In this document: piece after piece, positions 38,375-49,713 of the stretch
How the letters are laid out: each line of letters opens with the position of its first letter
Position numbering within the stretch: position 1 is the stretch's first letter
Source of the DNA: Gammaproteobacteria bacterium
Lineage (GTDB): Bacteria; Pseudomonadota; Gammaproteobacteria; Steroidobacterales; Steroidobacteraceae
DNA: 64,000 bases
Assembly (NCBI GenBank): GCA_025350055.1
Contig: JANXYK010000029.1
Coordinates: forward strand, 124,001 to 188,000
Direction: 5' to 3'
Position numbers and translations under genes: made by a program
Notes under the pieces: generated by a model
What the model saw: only the letters and a program-made list of their open reading frames with translations
What the model was told of the DNA's origin: nothing
The model's database searches: none

Positions 38375-39562
38375 CTAGCCCTTGCGCGCCGCGCGCCGCG
38401 CCATACGGCGACCCGCTGCACCCAGCGCTTCGGCGCGATCGGTGCGCTCCCAGGTGAAGTCGGCTTCGGTGCGACCGAAGTGCCCGTACGCCGCCGTCTG
38501 CTTGTAGATCGGACGACCGAGATCGAGCATCTTGCGCAGCCCATAGGGCGTGAGATCGAAATGCCGGCGCACCAGTTCCGTGAGCTGCTCACGATTGAGT
38601 GCGCTGGTGCCAAAAGTATCGACCATGATCGAAGTCGGTTCGGCCACGCCGATCGCGTAGGACACCTGCACTTCGCAACGATCGGCCAGCCCCGCGGCCA
38701 CCAGGTTCTTCGCCACGTAACGCGCGGCGTAGGCCGCTGAGCGATCGACCTTCGAAGGATCCTTGCCCGAAAACGCGCCGCCGCCGTGGCGCGCATAGCC
38801 GCCATAGGTATCGACAATAATCTTGCGGCCCGTGAGACCGCAGTCGCCCACGGGCCCGCCGACCACGAAGCGTCCGGTCGGATTGATGTGGTACTGCGTG
38901 TGTTTGCCGAGCCAGCGCTTCGGCAACACCGGCTTGATGATTTCTTCCATCACCGCTTCGCGCAGTTTCTTGGTCGATATATCGTCGCTATGCTGGGTCG
39001 AGAGCACCACGGCCTCGATGCCGATCGGACGATCGTTCTGGTAACGCAGCGTCACCTGGCTCTTGGCATCGGGCCGCAGCCAGGGCAACTTGCCGCGCTT
39101 GCGCACGTCGGCCTGGCGCTTCACCAGCCGGTGCGCGAGCGTGATCGGCGCCGGCATCAGCACATCGGTCTCGTTGGTGGCGTAGCCGAACATCAGGCCC
39201 TGGTCGCCCGCGCCCTGCTGGCGGGCCGACTTGCGATCGACGCCGCGCGCGATGTCGGGCGACTGCTTGCCGATGATGTTGATCACGCCGCAGCTCGCGC
39301 CATCGAAACCCATCTCCGAGCTGTTGTAGCCAATCTCGAGCACGGTATCGCGTACCAGTTTTTCGAGGTCGATCCACGCCGAGGTCGTGACCTCGCCGGC
39401 CACCACCACCACACCGGTCTTGACCAGCGTCTCGCAGGCCACGCGGCCGCCCGGATCGACCGCCAGGATGGCGTCGAGCACGGCGTCGGAAATCTGGTCG
39501 GCGACTTTGTCCGGATGGCCTTCGGAAACCGATTCCGAGGTGAACAGGAAGCTGTTGGACAT
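38375..39562 (-). CDS. metK: S-adenosylmethionine synthetase
   Basis: Makes SAM from methionine and ATP, releasing PPi and phosphate. A protein of 395 residues with [21 protein letters not shown] at the N-terminus, [16 protein letters not shown] (the flexible loop region), the K+/Mg2+ site and [19 protein letters not shown] near the C-terminal third. ATG 39562 is fixed by homology. A TATACT box at 39602-39597 (minus strand) may serve as -10. No SAM riboswitch motif is visible in the 120-bp divergent gap shared with tkt. It ends 28 bp from the convergent methyltransferase gene. Confidence 0.98.
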   Translation of the reverse strand: MSNSFLFTSESVSEGHPDKVADQISDAVLDAILAVDPGGRVACETLVKTGVVVVAGEVTTSAWIDLEKLVRDTVLEIGYNSSEMGFDGASCGVINIIGKQSPDIARGVDRKSARQQGAGDQGLMFGYATNETDVLMPAPITLAHRLVKRQADVRKRGKLPWLRPDAKSQVTLRYQNDRPIGIEAVVLSTQHSDDISTKKLREAVMEEIIKPVLPKRWLGKHTQYHINPTGRFVVGGPVGDCGLTGRKIIVDTYGGYARHGGGAFSGKDPSKVDRSAAYAARYVAKNLVAAGLADRCEVQVSYAIGVAEPTSIMVDTFGTSALNREQLTELVRRHFDLTPYGLRKMLDLGRPIYKQTAAYGHFGRTEADFTWERTDRAEALGAAGRRMARRAARKG

Positions 39563-39682
39563 GCAGGGTCTCGTGGCAGGTTTGTGGAGGCGGCGCAGTA
39601 TAGCGGTGTCGCTTGCCGGCGGAAAATCGCTGGTGGACAATGCGCGCCCCGTTTCCAGCCCCAGAACCCGAGCGAGAACTCC
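39563..39682. promoter_or_regulatory. Divergent promoter region metK/tkt
   Basis: For tkt, TTGCCG (39613-39618) and GACAAT (39636-39641) are 17 bp apart. For metK, TATACT (39602-39597 read leftwards) is a good -10, with no clear -35. The two transcripts would start about 45 bp apart, back to back. Confidence 0.45.
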
Positions 39683-41677
39683 ATGCCGACACGCCGCGAG
39701 CTTGCCAATGTCATCCGCGTCCTGGCCATGGATGCCGTCCAGCAGGCCAATTCCGGGCATCCTGGCGCGCCGATGGGCATGGCCGACATGGGCGAGGTGC
39801 TGTGGCGCGAGTTCCTTAAGCACAACCCGGCCAACCCGCGCTGGTGGGATCGCGACCGCTTCGTGCTCTCGAACGGCCACGCCTCGATGCTGCTCTATGC
39901 ACTGCTGCACCTGACCGGGTATCCCGTCAGCATGGACGAGCTGCGCAACTTCCGGCAGCTCGGCAGCCGCACGGCCGGCCATCCCGAACACGACCTGGCG
40001 ATGGGCATCGAAACCACCACCGGCCCGCTGGGGCAGGGCCTGGCCAATGGCGTCGGTTTCGCGCTCGCCGAACGCGTGCTGGCCGCGCAGTTCAACCAGC
40101 CGGGCCTCGAGATCGTGGACCATCACACCTGGGTGTTCCTGGGCGATGGCTGCCTCATGGAGGGCGTCTCGCACGAGTCCGCTTCGCTGGCGGGCACGCT
40201 GGGCCTCGGCAAGCTGATTTGTCTCTATGACGACAACGGCATCTCGATCGACGGCAAGGTCGCGGGCTGGTTCGCGGATGATACCGCCAAGCGTTTCGAG
40301 GCCTATGGCTGGCAGGTGATCCGCTCGGTGGACGGCCAGGATGGTGATGCACTGGCTGCGGCCATCCGCACGGCGCAGTCCGACAAGGCCCGGCCCACGC
40401 TGATTTGCTGCCGCACCGTGATCGGCTACCCCGCGCCCACGCGCGGCGGTACGGCCAAGGCGCACGGCGAGCCGCTCGGCGCCGATGAGATCGCCGCAGT
40501 GCGCAAGCTCCTGAACTGGAGCGAGCCGCCGTTCCAGGTGCCTGCCGCGCTGCGCGAAGCCTGGGATTGCCAGGCCAAGGGCCGCGCCGCTGAGCAAGTC
40601 TGGCAGGATCTGTTCCGCCGCTACCAGGCCGCGCACCCCGCGCTGGCCGCGGAATTCCTGCGCCGCATGCAGGGCGAGCTGCCAGCCAACTGGCCGCAGC
40701 AACGCGCCGCGCTGCAAGCGGCAGCGGCGGCGATCAAGACGCCGCAAGCCACGCGCGTTTCATCGCAGGGCGCGCTCGATGCCATCGGCGATGGCCTGCC
40801 CGAGTTGCTGGGCGGCTCGGCCGATCTCACCGGTTCCAACAACACGCTACGCAAGGGCGCGCGCGTGATCACGCCGACCGACGCCTCCGGCAGCTACCTG
40901 CACTATGGCGTGCGCGAATTCGGCATGAGCGCCATCATGAATGGCGTAACGCTGCACGGCGGCCTGCTGCCCTTCGGCGGCACCTTCCTCACCTTCTCCG
41001 ACTACGCACGCAATGCCGTGCGCATGGCCGCGCTGATGCACCAGCGCGTGATCCTTGTGTATACGCACGATTCGATCGGCCTCGGCGAGGACGGCCCCAC
41101 GCACCAGCCGATCGAGCACCTGGCCTCGCTCCGTGTGATGCCGAACCTGCAGCTGTGGCGGCCCGCGGACGCGCTGGAAACCGCGGTGTCGTGGGCACAC
41201 TCGCTCGAACGCAAGGATGGCCCCTCGGCGCTGGTGCTCACGCGCCAGGCCCTGCCGCAGGTCAGCAGCGCGGCGCAGGCCCCAGAGATTGCGCGCGGCG
41301 GCTATGTGCTGCTGGACTGCAGTGGCACGCCCGAGTGCATCGTGATCGCCACCGGTTCCGAGGTCTCGATTGCGATCGAGGCCGTGCGTTCGGCGCAGGC
41401 CCAGGGCAAGCGCGTGCGCCTGGTTTCCATGCCCTGCACCGAGGTGTTCGAGGCACAGGATGCCCCCTGGCGGGAAGCCGTGCTGCCCGCCGCCGTGGTG
41501 CGCCGGCTCGCGGTCGAGGCGGGTGCCACGGGCCTGTGGTGGCGCCACGTGGGCAGCAGCGGCCGGGTGCTGGGAATTGACCAGTTTGGTGCGTCGGGAA
41601 AGGCGCCCGAGCTGTTCAAGAAATTCGGCCTCACGGCCGCAAATGTGCTCGCGCTCATACTAGAATTACTGGCCTGA
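39683..41677 (+). CDS. tkt: Transketolase
   Basis: A thiamine-diphosphate enzyme of 664 residues that moves two-carbon units between sugar phosphates in the pentose phosphate pathway. The N-terminus reads [21 protein letters not shown]. The ThDP motif [13 protein letters not shown] runs to the metal-binding Asn in [10 protein letters not shown], and the pyrimidine-domain motif is [23 protein letters not shown] 39683 is set by homology. It is the first gene of the operon tkt-gap-pgk-pyk, linking pentose phosphates directly to lower glycolysis. Next gene starts 57 bp downstream. Confidence 0.98.
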   Translation: MPTRRELANVIRVLAMDAVQQANSGHPGAPMGMADMGEVLWREFLKHNPANPRWWDRDRFVLSNGHASMLLYALLHLTGYPVSMDELRNFRQLGSRTAGHPEHDLAMGIETTTGPLGQGLANGVGFALAERVLAAQFNQPGLEIVDHHTWVFLGDGCLMEGVSHESASLAGTLGLGKLICLYDDNGISIDGKVAGWFADDTAKRFEAYGWQVIRSVDGQDGDALAAAIRTAQSDKARPTLICCRTVIGYPAPTRGGTAKAHGEPLGADEIAAVRKLLNWSEPPFQVPAALREAWDCQAKGRAAEQVWQDLFRRYQAAHPALAAEFLRRMQGELPANWPQQRAALQAAAAAIKTPQATRVSSQGALDAIGDGLPELLGGSADLTGSNNTLRKGARVITPTDASGSYLHYGVREFGMSAIMNGVTLHGGLLPFGGTFLTFSDYARNAVRMAALMHQRVILVYTHDSIGLGEDGPTHQPIEHLASLRVMPNLQLWRPADALETAVSWAHSLERKDGPSALVLTRQALPQVSSAAQAPEIARGGYVLLDCSGTPECIVIATGSEVSIAIEAVRSAQAQGKRVRLVSMPCTEVFEAQDAPWREAVLPAAVVRRLAVEAGATGLWWRHVGSSGRVLGIDQFGASGKAPELFKKFGLTAANVLALILELLA

Positions 41678-41734
41678 GGGCTCGCCGGGCGGGCATTCGG
41701 CAACTGGATTCGACTGAAAATTTAAGGAAGGTTT

Positions 41735-42751
41735 ATGGCTGTCAAAGTGGGTATCAATGGTTATGGGCGCATCGGCCGCAACATCCTGCGGGCGCTGTAC
41801 GAGAGCAACCGGCAGTCCGAGATCCAGATCGTCGCCATCAATGACTTGTGCGACTCGCAGTCGAATGCGCACCTTACGCAGTACGACACTGCGCACGGCC
41901 GCTTCCCTGGCAAGGTCAGCGTCGATGGCGATTCGATCATCGTCAATGGCGATCGCATCAAGGTGACCGCGCAGCGCGATCCGGCGCAGATTCCCTGGGG
42001 CGCGATGGGCGCCGACATCGTGCTCGAGTGCACCGGCTTCTTCACCACCAAGGCCGATGCCGGCAAGCACCTGGCGGGCGGCGCAAAGAAGGTCGTGATC
42101 TCGGCACCGGGCGGCAAGGACGTGGATGCCACGGTCGTGTACGGCGTGAACCACAATGTGCTCAAGGCCAGCCACACCGTGATCTCCAATGCCTCCTGCA
42201 CCACCAATTGCCTGGCGCCGCTCGCCAAAGTGATCAACGATGGCATCGGCATCAACAACGGATTGATGACCACCATCCATGCGTATACCAACGACCAGCG
42301 TCTCACCGATGTCTATCACGAGGATATCCGGCGCGCGCGTTCGGCCACGATGTCGATGATTCCCACCAAGACCGGCGCCGCCGCGGCCGTGGGTCTGGTG
42401 CTGCCAGAACTCAAGGGCAAGCTCGATGGCTTTGCGATCCGCGTGCCGACCATCAACGTGTCGCTGGTCGATCTCACCTTCGTGCCCAAGCGCGCGACCA
42501 CGGTCGAAGAGATCAACAAGCTGGTGATGGCCGCGGCCTCGAGCGGCCCGCTCAAGGGCATCCTTGCCTACACCGAGGCGCCGCTGGTGTCGATCGACTA
42601 CAACCATGATCCGGCCTCATCGACTTACGATGCCACCATGACGCGGGTGATCGAGGGGAACCTCGTGAAGGTCTGCGCCTGGTACGACAACGAGTGGGGT
42701 TTCTCGAACCGCATGCTCGACACCACGCTGGCCTGGTCGCGCGCCGTTTGA
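41735..42751 (+). CDS. gap: Glyceraldehyde-3-phosphate dehydrogenase, type I
   Basis: A protein of 338 residues that oxidises glyceraldehyde 3-phosphate with NAD+. The Rossmann start [17 protein letters not shown], the catalytic segment [13 protein letters not shown] (Cys near residue 154) and [11 protein letters not shown] at the C-terminus are intact. Residues [11 protein letters not shown] and a HGRFPGKV segment follow the type I pattern. AAGGAAGG lies 4 nt before the ATG, one of the best ribosome binding sites in the window, fitting high expression. The stop nearly touches pgk. Confidence 0.98.
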   Translation: MAVKVGINGYGRIGRNILRALYESNRQSEIQIVAINDLCDSQSNAHLTQYDTAHGRFPGKVSVDGDSIIVNGDRIKVTAQRDPAQIPWGAMGADIVLECTGFFTTKADAGKHLAGGAKKVVISAPGGKDVDATVVYGVNHNVLKASHTVISNASCTTNCLAPLAKVINDGIGINNGLMTTIHAYTNDQRLTDVYHEDIRRARSATMSMIPTKTGAAAAVGLVLPELKGKLDGFAIRVPTINVSLVDLTFVPKRATTVEEINKLVMAAASSGPLKGILAYTEAPLVSIDYNHDPASSTYDATMTRVIEGNLVKVCAWYDNEWGFSNRMLDTTLAWSRAV

Positions 42752-42798
42752 GCGCTTCCGCCAGCAGCGTCGCCAGCCCGCAGCACTCGCCGCTGCGG

Positions 42799-43962
42799 AT
42801 GAGCGACCTGGATCTCAAGGGCAAGCGCGTACTGATCCGCGAGGATCTGAACGTGCCGGTGCATGATGGCGTGGTCACCAGCGATGCGCGCATCCGCGCG
42901 GCGCTGCCGACCCTGCGCGCTGCACTGGCGCAGGGCGCGCGCGTGATCATCCTCTCGCACCTCGGCCGCCCGAAGGAAGGCAAGTTCGAGCCGGAGTTTT
43001 CGCTGGCGCCGGTGGCCGCGCGACTCTCGGAGCTGCTCGGCCGTCCGGTGCCGCTGGTGAAGAACTGGCTCGATGGCGTCGAATGCGCGCCCGGCCAGGC
43101 CGTGTTGTGCGAGAACGTGCGCTATAACCCCGGCGAGAAGGCTGACGATGAAGCGCTCTCGCGCCGCATGGCTGCACTGTGCGATATCTATGTGATGGAT
43201 GCCTTCGGCACTTCGCATCGTGCCGAGTGCAGCACCCATGGCGTTGGCCGCTTTGCACCCGTGGCCTGCGCCGGTCCCTTGCTGGTGGCCGAGCTCGAAG
43301 CACTTGAGCGGGCGCTGCAGAGCCCGAAGCGGCCACTGGTAGCGATCGTCGCGGGTTCCAAGGTGTCGAGCAAGCTCATGGTGCTCGAGACGCTGCTCGA
43401 GAAGGTCGACATGCTGATCGTCGGCGGCGGCATCGCCAATACCTTTCTTGCCGCCAACGGTCTGCAGGTCGGCAAATCGCTGTACGAAGCCGATATGCTG
43501 GGTATCGCACGCAAGCTGCTGGCGCGCGCGCGTGAGCGCGGCGCCGCGATACCGCTGCCCACCGACGTCGTGGTGGCGCGCGAATTCGCCGCCACTGCAC
43601 ATGCCGATGTACGCGCGGTGGATGCGGTGGCTGCTGATGAGATGATCCTCGACATCGGCCCCGATACCGCCGATGAGCTCAGCGCGCGCCTCAAGAGCGC
43701 CGGCACGATTCTCTGGAATGGCCCGGTCGGCGTATTCGAGTTCGACCAGTTCGGCGAGGGCACGCGCGCGATTGCGAATGCGATCGCCAGCAGCACGGCC
43801 TATTCGCTGGCCGGCGGCGGCGACACGCTCGCGGCCATCGAGAAGTATGGTGTGGAGGACAGCATCTCCTATATTTCTACGGGTGGCGGCGCGTTCCTGG
43901 AATTCGTCGAAGGCAAGACTTTGCCGGCCGTGGCCATGTTGCGCTCGCGCGCCGGGGGTTGA
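42799..43962 (+). CDS. pgk: Phosphoglycerate kinase
   Basis: Makes ATP from 1,3-bisphosphoglycerate. The 387-residue protein has [16 protein letters not shown] at the N-terminus, [18 protein letters not shown], and the C-terminal nucleotide motif [18 protein letters not shown] 42799 begins [12 protein letters not shown]. Other bacterial Pgk proteins have 4-6 residues before this, so TTG 42748, which overlaps the gap stop (TTGA), is a possible coupled start. pyk begins at the base after its stop. Confidence 0.96.
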   Translation: MSDLDLKGKRVLIREDLNVPVHDGVVTSDARIRAALPTLRAALAQGARVIILSHLGRPKEGKFEPEFSLAPVAARLSELLGRPVPLVKNWLDGVECAPGQAVLCENVRYNPGEKADDEALSRRMAALCDIYVMDAFGTSHRAECSTHGVGRFAPVACAGPLLVAELEALERALQSPKRPLVAIVAGSKVSSKLMVLETLLEKVDMLIVGGGIANTFLAANGLQVGKSLYEADMLGIARKLLARARERGAAIPLPTDVVVAREFAATAHADVRAVDAVAADEMILDIGPDTADELSARLKSAGTILWNGPVGVFEFDQFGEGTRAIANAIASSTAYSLAGGGDTLAAIEKYGVEDSISYISTGGGAFLEFVEGKTLPAVAMLRSRAGG

Positions 43963-45402
43963 ATGGATACTGCACGTCGCACCAAGATCGTCGCTACGCT
44001 CGGACCCGCCACCGATGATCCGGCGGTGATCGCCGGCATGGTGGACGCGGGCCTCAACGTGGCGCGCATCAATTTCTCGCACGGCACGCGCGACTCGCAG
44101 CGCAAGCGCGTCGAGACAGTACGCGCCGCTGGCCGGGCCGCCGGTCGTTACATCGGCGTGCTGGCCGACCTTGCCGGCCCCAAGATCCGTATCGAGAGTT
44201 TCGTCGGCGGCAGCGTGCAGCTGGTGGAAGGTGCGCCCTTTGACCTGGATACCACGCTCGATCCGACTGCCGGCAACATCAACGAAGTCGGCTGCGCCTA
44301 CCAGAACCTGCCCTCCGACGTACGGGGCGGTGACACGCTGCTGCTGGCCGACGGCCAGATCATACTCGGCGTCGAGCGCGTGGTCGGCGCGCGCATCCAC
44401 TGCGTGGTGAAGGCGGGCGGTGAGCTCTCCAACCGCAAGGGCGTGAATCGCCAGGGCGGCGGCATCTCGGCGCCCGCGCTCACCGAGAAGGATTTCGAGG
44501 ATATCCGCGTCGCGGCCGAACTTGGCATCGACTACCTCGCGGTCTCCTTCGCGCGCGATGGCGACGACATGCGCCGTGCGCAGAGCGAACTGCGCAAATG
44601 GCGCGGTGAGGCGCGCGTGGTGGCCAAGATCGAGCGCCACGAAGCGCTCGACAATCTCGCCGGCATCCTCGCGGTCACCGACGTGGTGATGGTGGCGCGC
44701 GGCGACCTGGGCGTGGAGATGGGCTACGCCGAGCTCACGGGCCTCCAGAAAACCATCATCGCGCAGTCACTGGCGCGCAATCGCGTGGTGATCACTGCCA
44801 CGCAGATGATGGAATCGATGATCCAGAACCCGATGCCCACGCGCGCCGAAGTGAGCGACGTGGCCAACGCCGTGCTCGATGGCACCGATGCGGTGATGCT
44901 CTCGGCCGAGACCGCCGCCGGCAAGTATCCGGTCAAGGCCGTGCAGGCCATGGCCGATGTGATCCGCGGCGCCGAGAAATATCAGCTGGGCGCGCAGCGC
45001 GGCCTGGTGCGCGCCGAGGATGAATTTGGCAACACCGAAGAGGCGATTTCGCGCGCGGTGATGTACACCGCCAACCACATGCGCGTGCGCGCCATCGTTG
45101 CACTGACCGAATCCGGCCTGACCCCGCTGTGGATGAGCCGCATCCGCGCTGACATCCCGATCTACGCCTTCACCCGCAACGAAGGCACCCGGCGGCGCGT
45201 CACGTTGTACCGCGGGGTGTATGCGGTGCCGTTCGACATCACGCATACGGAGCCGCAGGCGCTCTATCAGACGATTTTTGATCGGCTGCTCGAATTGCAG
45301 CTCGTGGATGTGAATGACCTTGTGATACTCACGAAAGGTGAGCTCTCGGGGGTGTCGGGTGGCACGAACTCAATGCAGATCGTGCGCGTCACGCAGCGTT
45401 AG
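43963..45402 (+). CDS. pyk: Pyruvate kinase
   Basis: Converts phosphoenolpyruvate and ADP to pyruvate and ATP. A protein of 479 residues with RTKIVATLGPATDDP at the N-terminus, the active-site motif MVARGDLGVEMG and the metal/substrate segment TATQMMESMIQNPMPTRAE. The C-terminal allosteric domain is present (MRVRAIVALTESGLTPLWMSR). It starts immediately after pgk with a G-rich ribosome binding site inside the pgk end. It closes the operon and is followed by a terminator. Fructose bisphosphate aldolase, often next in related genomes, is absent here. Confidence 0.98.
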   Translation: MDTARRTKIVATLGPATDDPAVIAGMVDAGLNVARINFSHGTRDSQRKRVETVRAAGRAAGRYIGVLADLAGPKIRIESFVGGSVQLVEGAPFDLDTTLDPTAGNINEVGCAYQNLPSDVRGGDTLLLADGQIILGVERVVGARIHCVVKAGGELSNRKGVNRQGGGISAPALTEKDFEDIRVAAELGIDYLAVSFARDGDDMRRAQSELRKWRGEARVVAKIERHEALDNLAGILAVTDVVMVARGDLGVEMGYAELTGLQKTIIAQSLARNRVVITATQMMESMIQNPMPTRAEVSDVANAVLDGTDAVMLSAETAAGKYPVKAVQAMADVIRGAEKYQLGAQRGLVRAEDEFGNTEEAISRAVMYTANHMRVRAIVALTESGLTPLWMSRIRADIPIYAFTRNEGTRRRVTLYRGVYAVPFDITHTEPQALYQTIFDRLLELQLVDVNDLVILTKGELSGVSGGTNSMQIVRVTQR

Positions 45403-45437
45403 GACCGAGAGGGTCAGCGCGTACGCGATTGGGGCGG

Positions 45438-45480
45438 CAAAAACGCCGAAGCCCCCAGGGATGGGTTCACGGCGTTTTTG
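45438..45480. terminator. Bidirectional terminator after pyk
   Basis: CAAAAACGCCG (45438-45448) pairs exactly with CGGCGTTTTTG (45470-45480) around a 21-base loop. The A/T ends give a T-run in both directions, so it can end pyk transcription and that of the opposing peroxiredoxin gene. Confidence 0.75.
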
Positions 45481-45558
45481 CAGCGGGAGAGTGGCCGGCG
45501 CGCGCCGACCTTCCGTTCCTATTCCGTCGTTCAGGTTCTAACAGCAATCTCGCACGAT

Positions 45559-46110
45559 CTAGCCAGCCGGCTTGATCAGCGCCTTAAGATCCGCCTGTAA
45601 CTGCTTGGAGTGCTGTTTCGGATCCACGGAGGGATAGTGCTTCGCAATGCGCCCCTGCGGGTCGATCACGAATGTCTCGCGTCGCGCGAAGCCAATGATA
45701 CTCAGCACGCCGTATGCCTTGGCGACCGACTTGTCGCTATCGGCCAGCAGCGAGAAGGGCAGGCTGAACTTGGTGGCGAATTTCTTTTTCGAAGCCACGT
45801 CCTGCACGCTGATGCCCAGCACGTTCACGCCCATCTTGCGGAACGCCAGGATGTCGTCGCGGAACTCGCACGCTTCGGTGGTGCAGCCTGGCGAATCATC
45901 CAGCGGATAGAAATACAGCACCAGCCACTTGCCCTTCTGGTCGGCGAGGCTGATCCAGGCGTCGTGCTGGTCCTGCAGGCGGAAGGCGGGTGCCGCAGTG
46001 CCGGTGACCGCATCGCCATCGGCGCGTGCAGATTGCAGTGCGATGCAGGCCAGCAGCAGCGCCAGGGGGAGAAACAGCCGGTGGGCACGGGAAACGAGAC
46101 TTGCGTACAT
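45559..46110 (-). CDS. Periplasmic peroxiredoxin, BCP type
   Basis: A 183-residue AhpC/TSA-family peroxiredoxin with a signal peptide (LFLPLALLLACIALQSARA). The peroxidatic site is DDSPGCTTEACEFRD, with the resolving-type second cysteine five residues later as in BCP/PrxQ. PLDDSPG and GFARRETFVIDPQG are family-typical. Export is unusual for Bcp, though such PrxQ forms exist. GGAGG lies 8 nt before the ATG. It would reduce peroxides in the periplasm, using an unidentified thiol donor. It is divergent from the patatin gene. Confidence 0.9.
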   Translation of the reverse strand: MYASLVSRAHRLFLPLALLLACIALQSARADGDAVTGTAAPAFRLQDQHDAWISLADQKGKWLVLYFYPLDDSPGCTTEACEFRDDILAFRKMGVNVLGISVQDVASKKKFATKFSLPFSLLADSDKSVAKAYGVLSIIGFARRETFVIDPQGRIAKHYPSVDPKQHSKQLQADLKALIKPAG

Positions 46111-46145
46111 GTCGAACCTCCGGGTAATGAGCGTATCGTAGGCCT

Positions 46146-47363
46146 GTGAATCTGCAACCGTCAGCCCATGCGCGCGCCGGTGTTGGCAATACCGTGGGGC
46201 TGGTGTTGCCCGGTGGTGGCGCGCGTGCAGCCTATCAGGTGGGCGTGCTGCGCGCGATTGCCGATCTCATGCCCACGGAGCCCAATCCTTTCCCGATCAT
46301 TGTCGGCACTTCGGCGGGCGCGGTCGCGGCCACGGTGCTGGCGAGCGAGGCCTTTCGCTGGCAGCGCGCGGTCGATGCGCTCGAATCGGTGTGGTCCAAC
46401 TTTCATGTCGAGCAGGTATTTCGTGCCGATCCGTTCAGCATGCTGCGCTCCGGTGCGCATTGGGGCCTGTCGCTGATGTCGGGCGGGCTGCTGTTGCCAC
46501 CGCCCCGTGCCCTGTTCGACAACACGCCGCTGACAGAGTTGCTGAAGCATCGCATCAATTGGAACCACATACAGCGCAGTGTAAGGGTCGGCGCCTTGCG
46601 GGCGCTGGCGTTGTGCGCCACAGGCTACGGCAGTGCGGCCTCGGTCTCGTTTTTCGAAGGCGCGCCTGACCTGGGTGAGTGGGAACGCCACCAGCGCGTG
46701 GGGCGGCGTGAGCGCCTGACGCTCGATCACCTGATGGCCAGCATGAGCGTGCCGTTCCTGTTCCCGCCGGTGCTGCTCGATGGCGAGTACTACGGCGACG
46801 GCGCGCAGCGCCAGTTGTGGCCCTTGAGCCCGGCGATCCACTTGGGGGCCGATCGTCTGCTGATCATCGGCGTGCGCTCCGAGCAGGGCGCAGGGGTCAG
46901 CACGCGCGTGCGGCCGAAGCCACAGGTGCCCACCTTTGGCCAGCTGTTCGGCTACATGCTCGATACGCTGTTCATGGACCAGATCTACGCCAACGTCGAA
47001 CACGTGGCGCGCCTCAACCAGGTGGCGGAAGTGGCGCCGCAGGCAGTGCCCGGCGTGCACAAGGTGGCGACGCTGATGATTGCGCCCAGCGAGGATCTGC
47101 GCCTGATCGCGACCCGTCATGTTCCCAGCCTCCCGCGCAGCCTGCGCGCGCTGCTGCGCGTGATGGGTGCGCGCGGCACCGGCGGTGCGCAGCTGGCCAG
47201 CTACCTGATGTTCGAATCCAGCTTCACGCAGGAGCTGATTGCGCTGGGGCGGCGCGATGCATTGGCCCAGCGCGATGAGCTGCTCGAATTCCTCAGCGGG
47301 GCGGCCCTCGATCGCACCATCAAGCTGCCCTCGCTGGGCGGGCTGGGGCTCAGCGGCAGCTGA
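46146..47363 (+). CDS. Patatin-like phospholipase
   Basis: A 405-residue protein with a patatin catalytic domain. The oxyanion motif GGGARAAYQVGVL, nucleophile elbow GTSAGAVAAT and the catalytic Asp in YYGDGAQRQ form the Ser-Asp dyad. An extra C-terminal region of about 120 residues is alpha-helical with basic patches. There is no clear signal peptide. It probably cleaves acyl chains from phospholipids; whether it acts on own membranes or elsewhere is unknown. GTG 46146 is the only reasonable start. The malic enzyme gene follows after 63 bp. Confidence 0.88.
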   Translation: MNLQPSAHARAGVGNTVGLVLPGGGARAAYQVGVLRAIADLMPTEPNPFPIIVGTSAGAVAATVLASEAFRWQRAVDALESVWSNFHVEQVFRADPFSMLRSGAHWGLSLMSGGLLLPPPRALFDNTPLTELLKHRINWNHIQRSVRVGALRALALCATGYGSAASVSFFEGAPDLGEWERHQRVGRRERLTLDHLMASMSVPFLFPPVLLDGEYYGDGAQRQLWPLSPAIHLGADRLLIIGVRSEQGAGVSTRVRPKPQVPTFGQLFGYMLDTLFMDQIYANVEHVARLNQVAEVAPQAVPGVHKVATLMIAPSEDLRLIATRHVPSLPRSLRALLRVMGARGTGGAQLASYLMFESSFTQELIALGRRDALAQRDELLEFLSGAALDRTIKLPSLGGLGLSGS

Positions 47364-47426
47364 GCCGATGCGGCCGCGTGCGTTGACCCACTGGCCGCAC
47401 CGCGGCGCAGGTGCCACAATGACTCG

Positions 47427-49709
47427 ATGGAAGAAGAACTCAAACAGGCGGCCCTGGATTACCACCGGCTGCCACAACCCGGCAAAATAGCCCTCTCACC
47501 GACCAAGGCGCTGGCCAACCAGCGCGACCTGTCGCTGGCGTATTCGCCGGGCGTGGCCTATGCGAGCCTCGCGATCCGCGACAACCCGCTCGAGGCCGCC
47601 AACCTCACTTCGCGCGCCAACCTGGTGGCCGTGGTCACCAACGGCACTGCAGTGCTGGGCCTCGGCAACATCGGGCCGCTGGCCGGCAAGCCGGTGATGG
47701 AAGGCAAGGCGTGTCTTTTCAAGAAGTTCGCCGGCATCGATGTGTTCGATCTCGAGCTGGCGGAGAACGATCCCGACCGGCTGGTGGATATCGTCGCCTC
47801 GCTCGAGCCCACGTTCGGCGGCATCAACCTCGAGGACATCAAGGCGCCGGAGTGCTTCTATATCGAGCGCAAGTTGCGCGAGCGCATGAAGATCCCGGTG
47901 TTCCACGACGACCAGCATGGCACCGCGATCATCGTCGCGGCAGCGGTGCTCAACGGCCTGAAGGTGGTCGGCAAGGACATCCGCAATATCAAGGTCGCCA
48001 CTTCCGGCGCGGGCGCCGCGGCGCTGGCCTGCCTCGATCTGCTAGTGGCCCTGGGGCTGCGCAAAGAGCAGGTGACCATCGCCGACAGCAGCGGCGTGGT
48101 CTACCAGGGCCGGCCGAATACCGACGCGGATAAATTGCGTTACGCACAGACCACGAAAATGCGCACGCTGGCGGAGATCGTCGCCGGCGCGGATGTGTTC
48201 CTCGGCCTTTCGGGTCCTGGAGTGATGCAAGCGCAAAGTGTTGCGACGATGGCGCAGCGACCGCTGATCCTCGCGCTGGCGAACCCGGAGCCCGAGATCC
48301 GTCCCGAGCTGGCGCGCGCCGCGCGCCCCGACTGCATCGTGTGCACCGGGCGCTCGGACTATCCGAACCAGGTCAACAATTCGCTGTGCTTCCCGTTCAT
48401 CTTCCGCGGCGCGCTCGATGTGGGTGCCACGGTGATCAACGAAGCGATGAAGCTTGCGACCGTGCATGCGCTCGCGGAGCTGGCGCAGGCCGAGCAGTCC
48501 GATGTCGCCACCGCGGCTTATGGCGAGAGCAGTGCGAGCTTTGGTCCGGAGTTCCTGATTCCGCGCGCCTTCGATCCGCGCCTGATCACGACCATCGCGC
48601 CCGCCGTGGCGCAGGCGGCGATGGACAGCGGCGTGGCCACGCGGCCGATCACTGATTTTGCGGCCTATCGCGCCCGGCTCACGCAATTCGTGTACCAGTC
48701 AGCTTCGGCGATGCGCACCGTGTATGCCTCGGCCAAACACCGACCCAAGCGCGTGATCTACGCCGAAGGCGAGGATCCGCGCGTGTTGCAGGCCGCGCAG
48801 GTGGTGGTCGATGAGGGTCTCGCGCAGCCGATCCTGGTCGGGCGCACCGACCTGATCGCACAGCGCATCGAGAAACTCGGGCTGCGCCTGCAGCTCGGTG
48901 TGAATTGCGAAGGCGTCAACATTCTCAGCGACACGCGCTTTCGCGATGCCTGGAGCGAGTACTACCAGCTGGCGCGACGCAGTGGCGTGACGCGCGCGCT
49001 GGCCATGGAAGAGATGCGCAGCCGCACCACGCTGATCGGTGCCGTGCTGGTGCGCCGTGGCGACGGCGATGCGATGTTGTGCGGCACGGTGGGTGACTAC
49101 CTCGACCACCTGAAATACGTGCAGCGCGTGATCGGCCTGTGCGACGGTGTAAAAACGGTCGCGACCATGCAGATGCTGATTCTGCCGGAGCGGCAGCTGT
49201 TCATCTGCGATACCCATGTGAACCGCGATCCGGATGCGGCGCAGATCGCCGAAATGACGCTGCTGGCCGCAGCACAGCTGACCCGCTTCGGCCTCACGCC
49301 GCGGGTGGCATTGCTCTCGCATTCGAGCTTCGGCAGCAGCCAGGCCGCTTCGGCGCGGAAGATGCGCGCGGCGCTCGAGTTGATTATCGAGCGCGCCCCC
49401 GAACTCGAAGTCGACGGCGAGATGCGCGCCGACTCGGCGCTCTCGAGTTCGATCCGCGACAACGAGTTTCCCGATTCGCGACTGCGCAACGATGCCAACC
49501 TGCTGGTCATGCCGAATGTCGATGCCGCCAATATCACCTACAACGCGCTGCGCATCGCCGCGGGTGGCGGTGTGACGGTGGGCGGCATCCTGCTCGGCAT
49601 CGCGCGCCCGGTGCATATCCTCACGCCCTCGGCGACCGTGCGGCGCATCGTCGACATGACGGCGCTCGCAGTGGCCGATGCGGGCGAGGCGGTCAGCGCG
49701 GGAGCTTGA
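47427..49709 (+). CDS. maeB: NADP-dependent malic enzyme with PTA-like domain
   Basis: Decarboxylates malate to pyruvate, making NADPH. The 760-residue protein is of the MaeB type: malic domain ([41 protein letters not shown]) over residues 1-420 and a phosphotransacetylase-like regulatory domain from about 430 ([17 protein letters not shown]). The PTA domain in MaeB is usually not catalytic but binds acetyl-CoA. A CACAAT box ends 6 nt before the ATG and no ribosome binding site is present. It supplies pyruvate next to the patatin gene, but no functional link is evident. Confidence 0.95.
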   Translation: MEEELKQAALDYHRLPQPGKIALSPTKALANQRDLSLAYSPGVAYASLAIRDNPLEAANLTSRANLVAVVTNGTAVLGLGNIGPLAGKPVMEGKACLFKKFAGIDVFDLELAENDPDRLVDIVASLEPTFGGINLEDIKAPECFYIERKLRERMKIPVFHDDQHGTAIIVAAAVLNGLKVVGKDIRNIKVATSGAGAAALACLDLLVALGLRKEQVTIADSSGVVYQGRPNTDADKLRYAQTTKMRTLAEIVAGADVFLGLSGPGVMQAQSVATMAQRPLILALANPEPEIRPELARAARPDCIVCTGRSDYPNQVNNSLCFPFIFRGALDVGATVINEAMKLATVHALAELAQAEQSDVATAAYGESSASFGPEFLIPRAFDPRLITTIAPAVAQAAMDSGVATRPITDFAAYRARLTQFVYQSASAMRTVYASAKHRPKRVIYAEGEDPRVLQAAQVVVDEGLAQPILVGRTDLIAQRIEKLGLRLQLGVNCEGVNILSDTRFRDAWSEYYQLARRSGVTRALAMEEMRSRTTLIGAVLVRRGDGDAMLCGTVGDYLDHLKYVQRVIGLCDGVKTVATMQMLILPERQLFICDTHVNRDPDAAQIAEMTLLAAAQLTRFGLTPRVALLSHSSFGSSQAASARKMRAALELIIERAPELEVDGEMRADSALSSSIRDNEFPDSRLRNDANLLVMPNVDAANITYNALRIAAGGGVTVGGILLGIARPVHILTPSATVRRIVDMTALAVADAGEAVSAGA

Positions 49710-49713
49710 GCGG

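Noticed and set aside
39563-39682. SAM riboswitch upstream of metK
   Set aside because: The 120-bp gap has none of the conserved cores of the SAM riboswitch families I know; it looks like two plain divergent promoters.
39563-40747. Long N-terminal extension of the metK frame, antisense to tkt
   Set aside because: MetK has a fixed N-terminus at 39562; the extension is antisense to conserved transketolase sequence.
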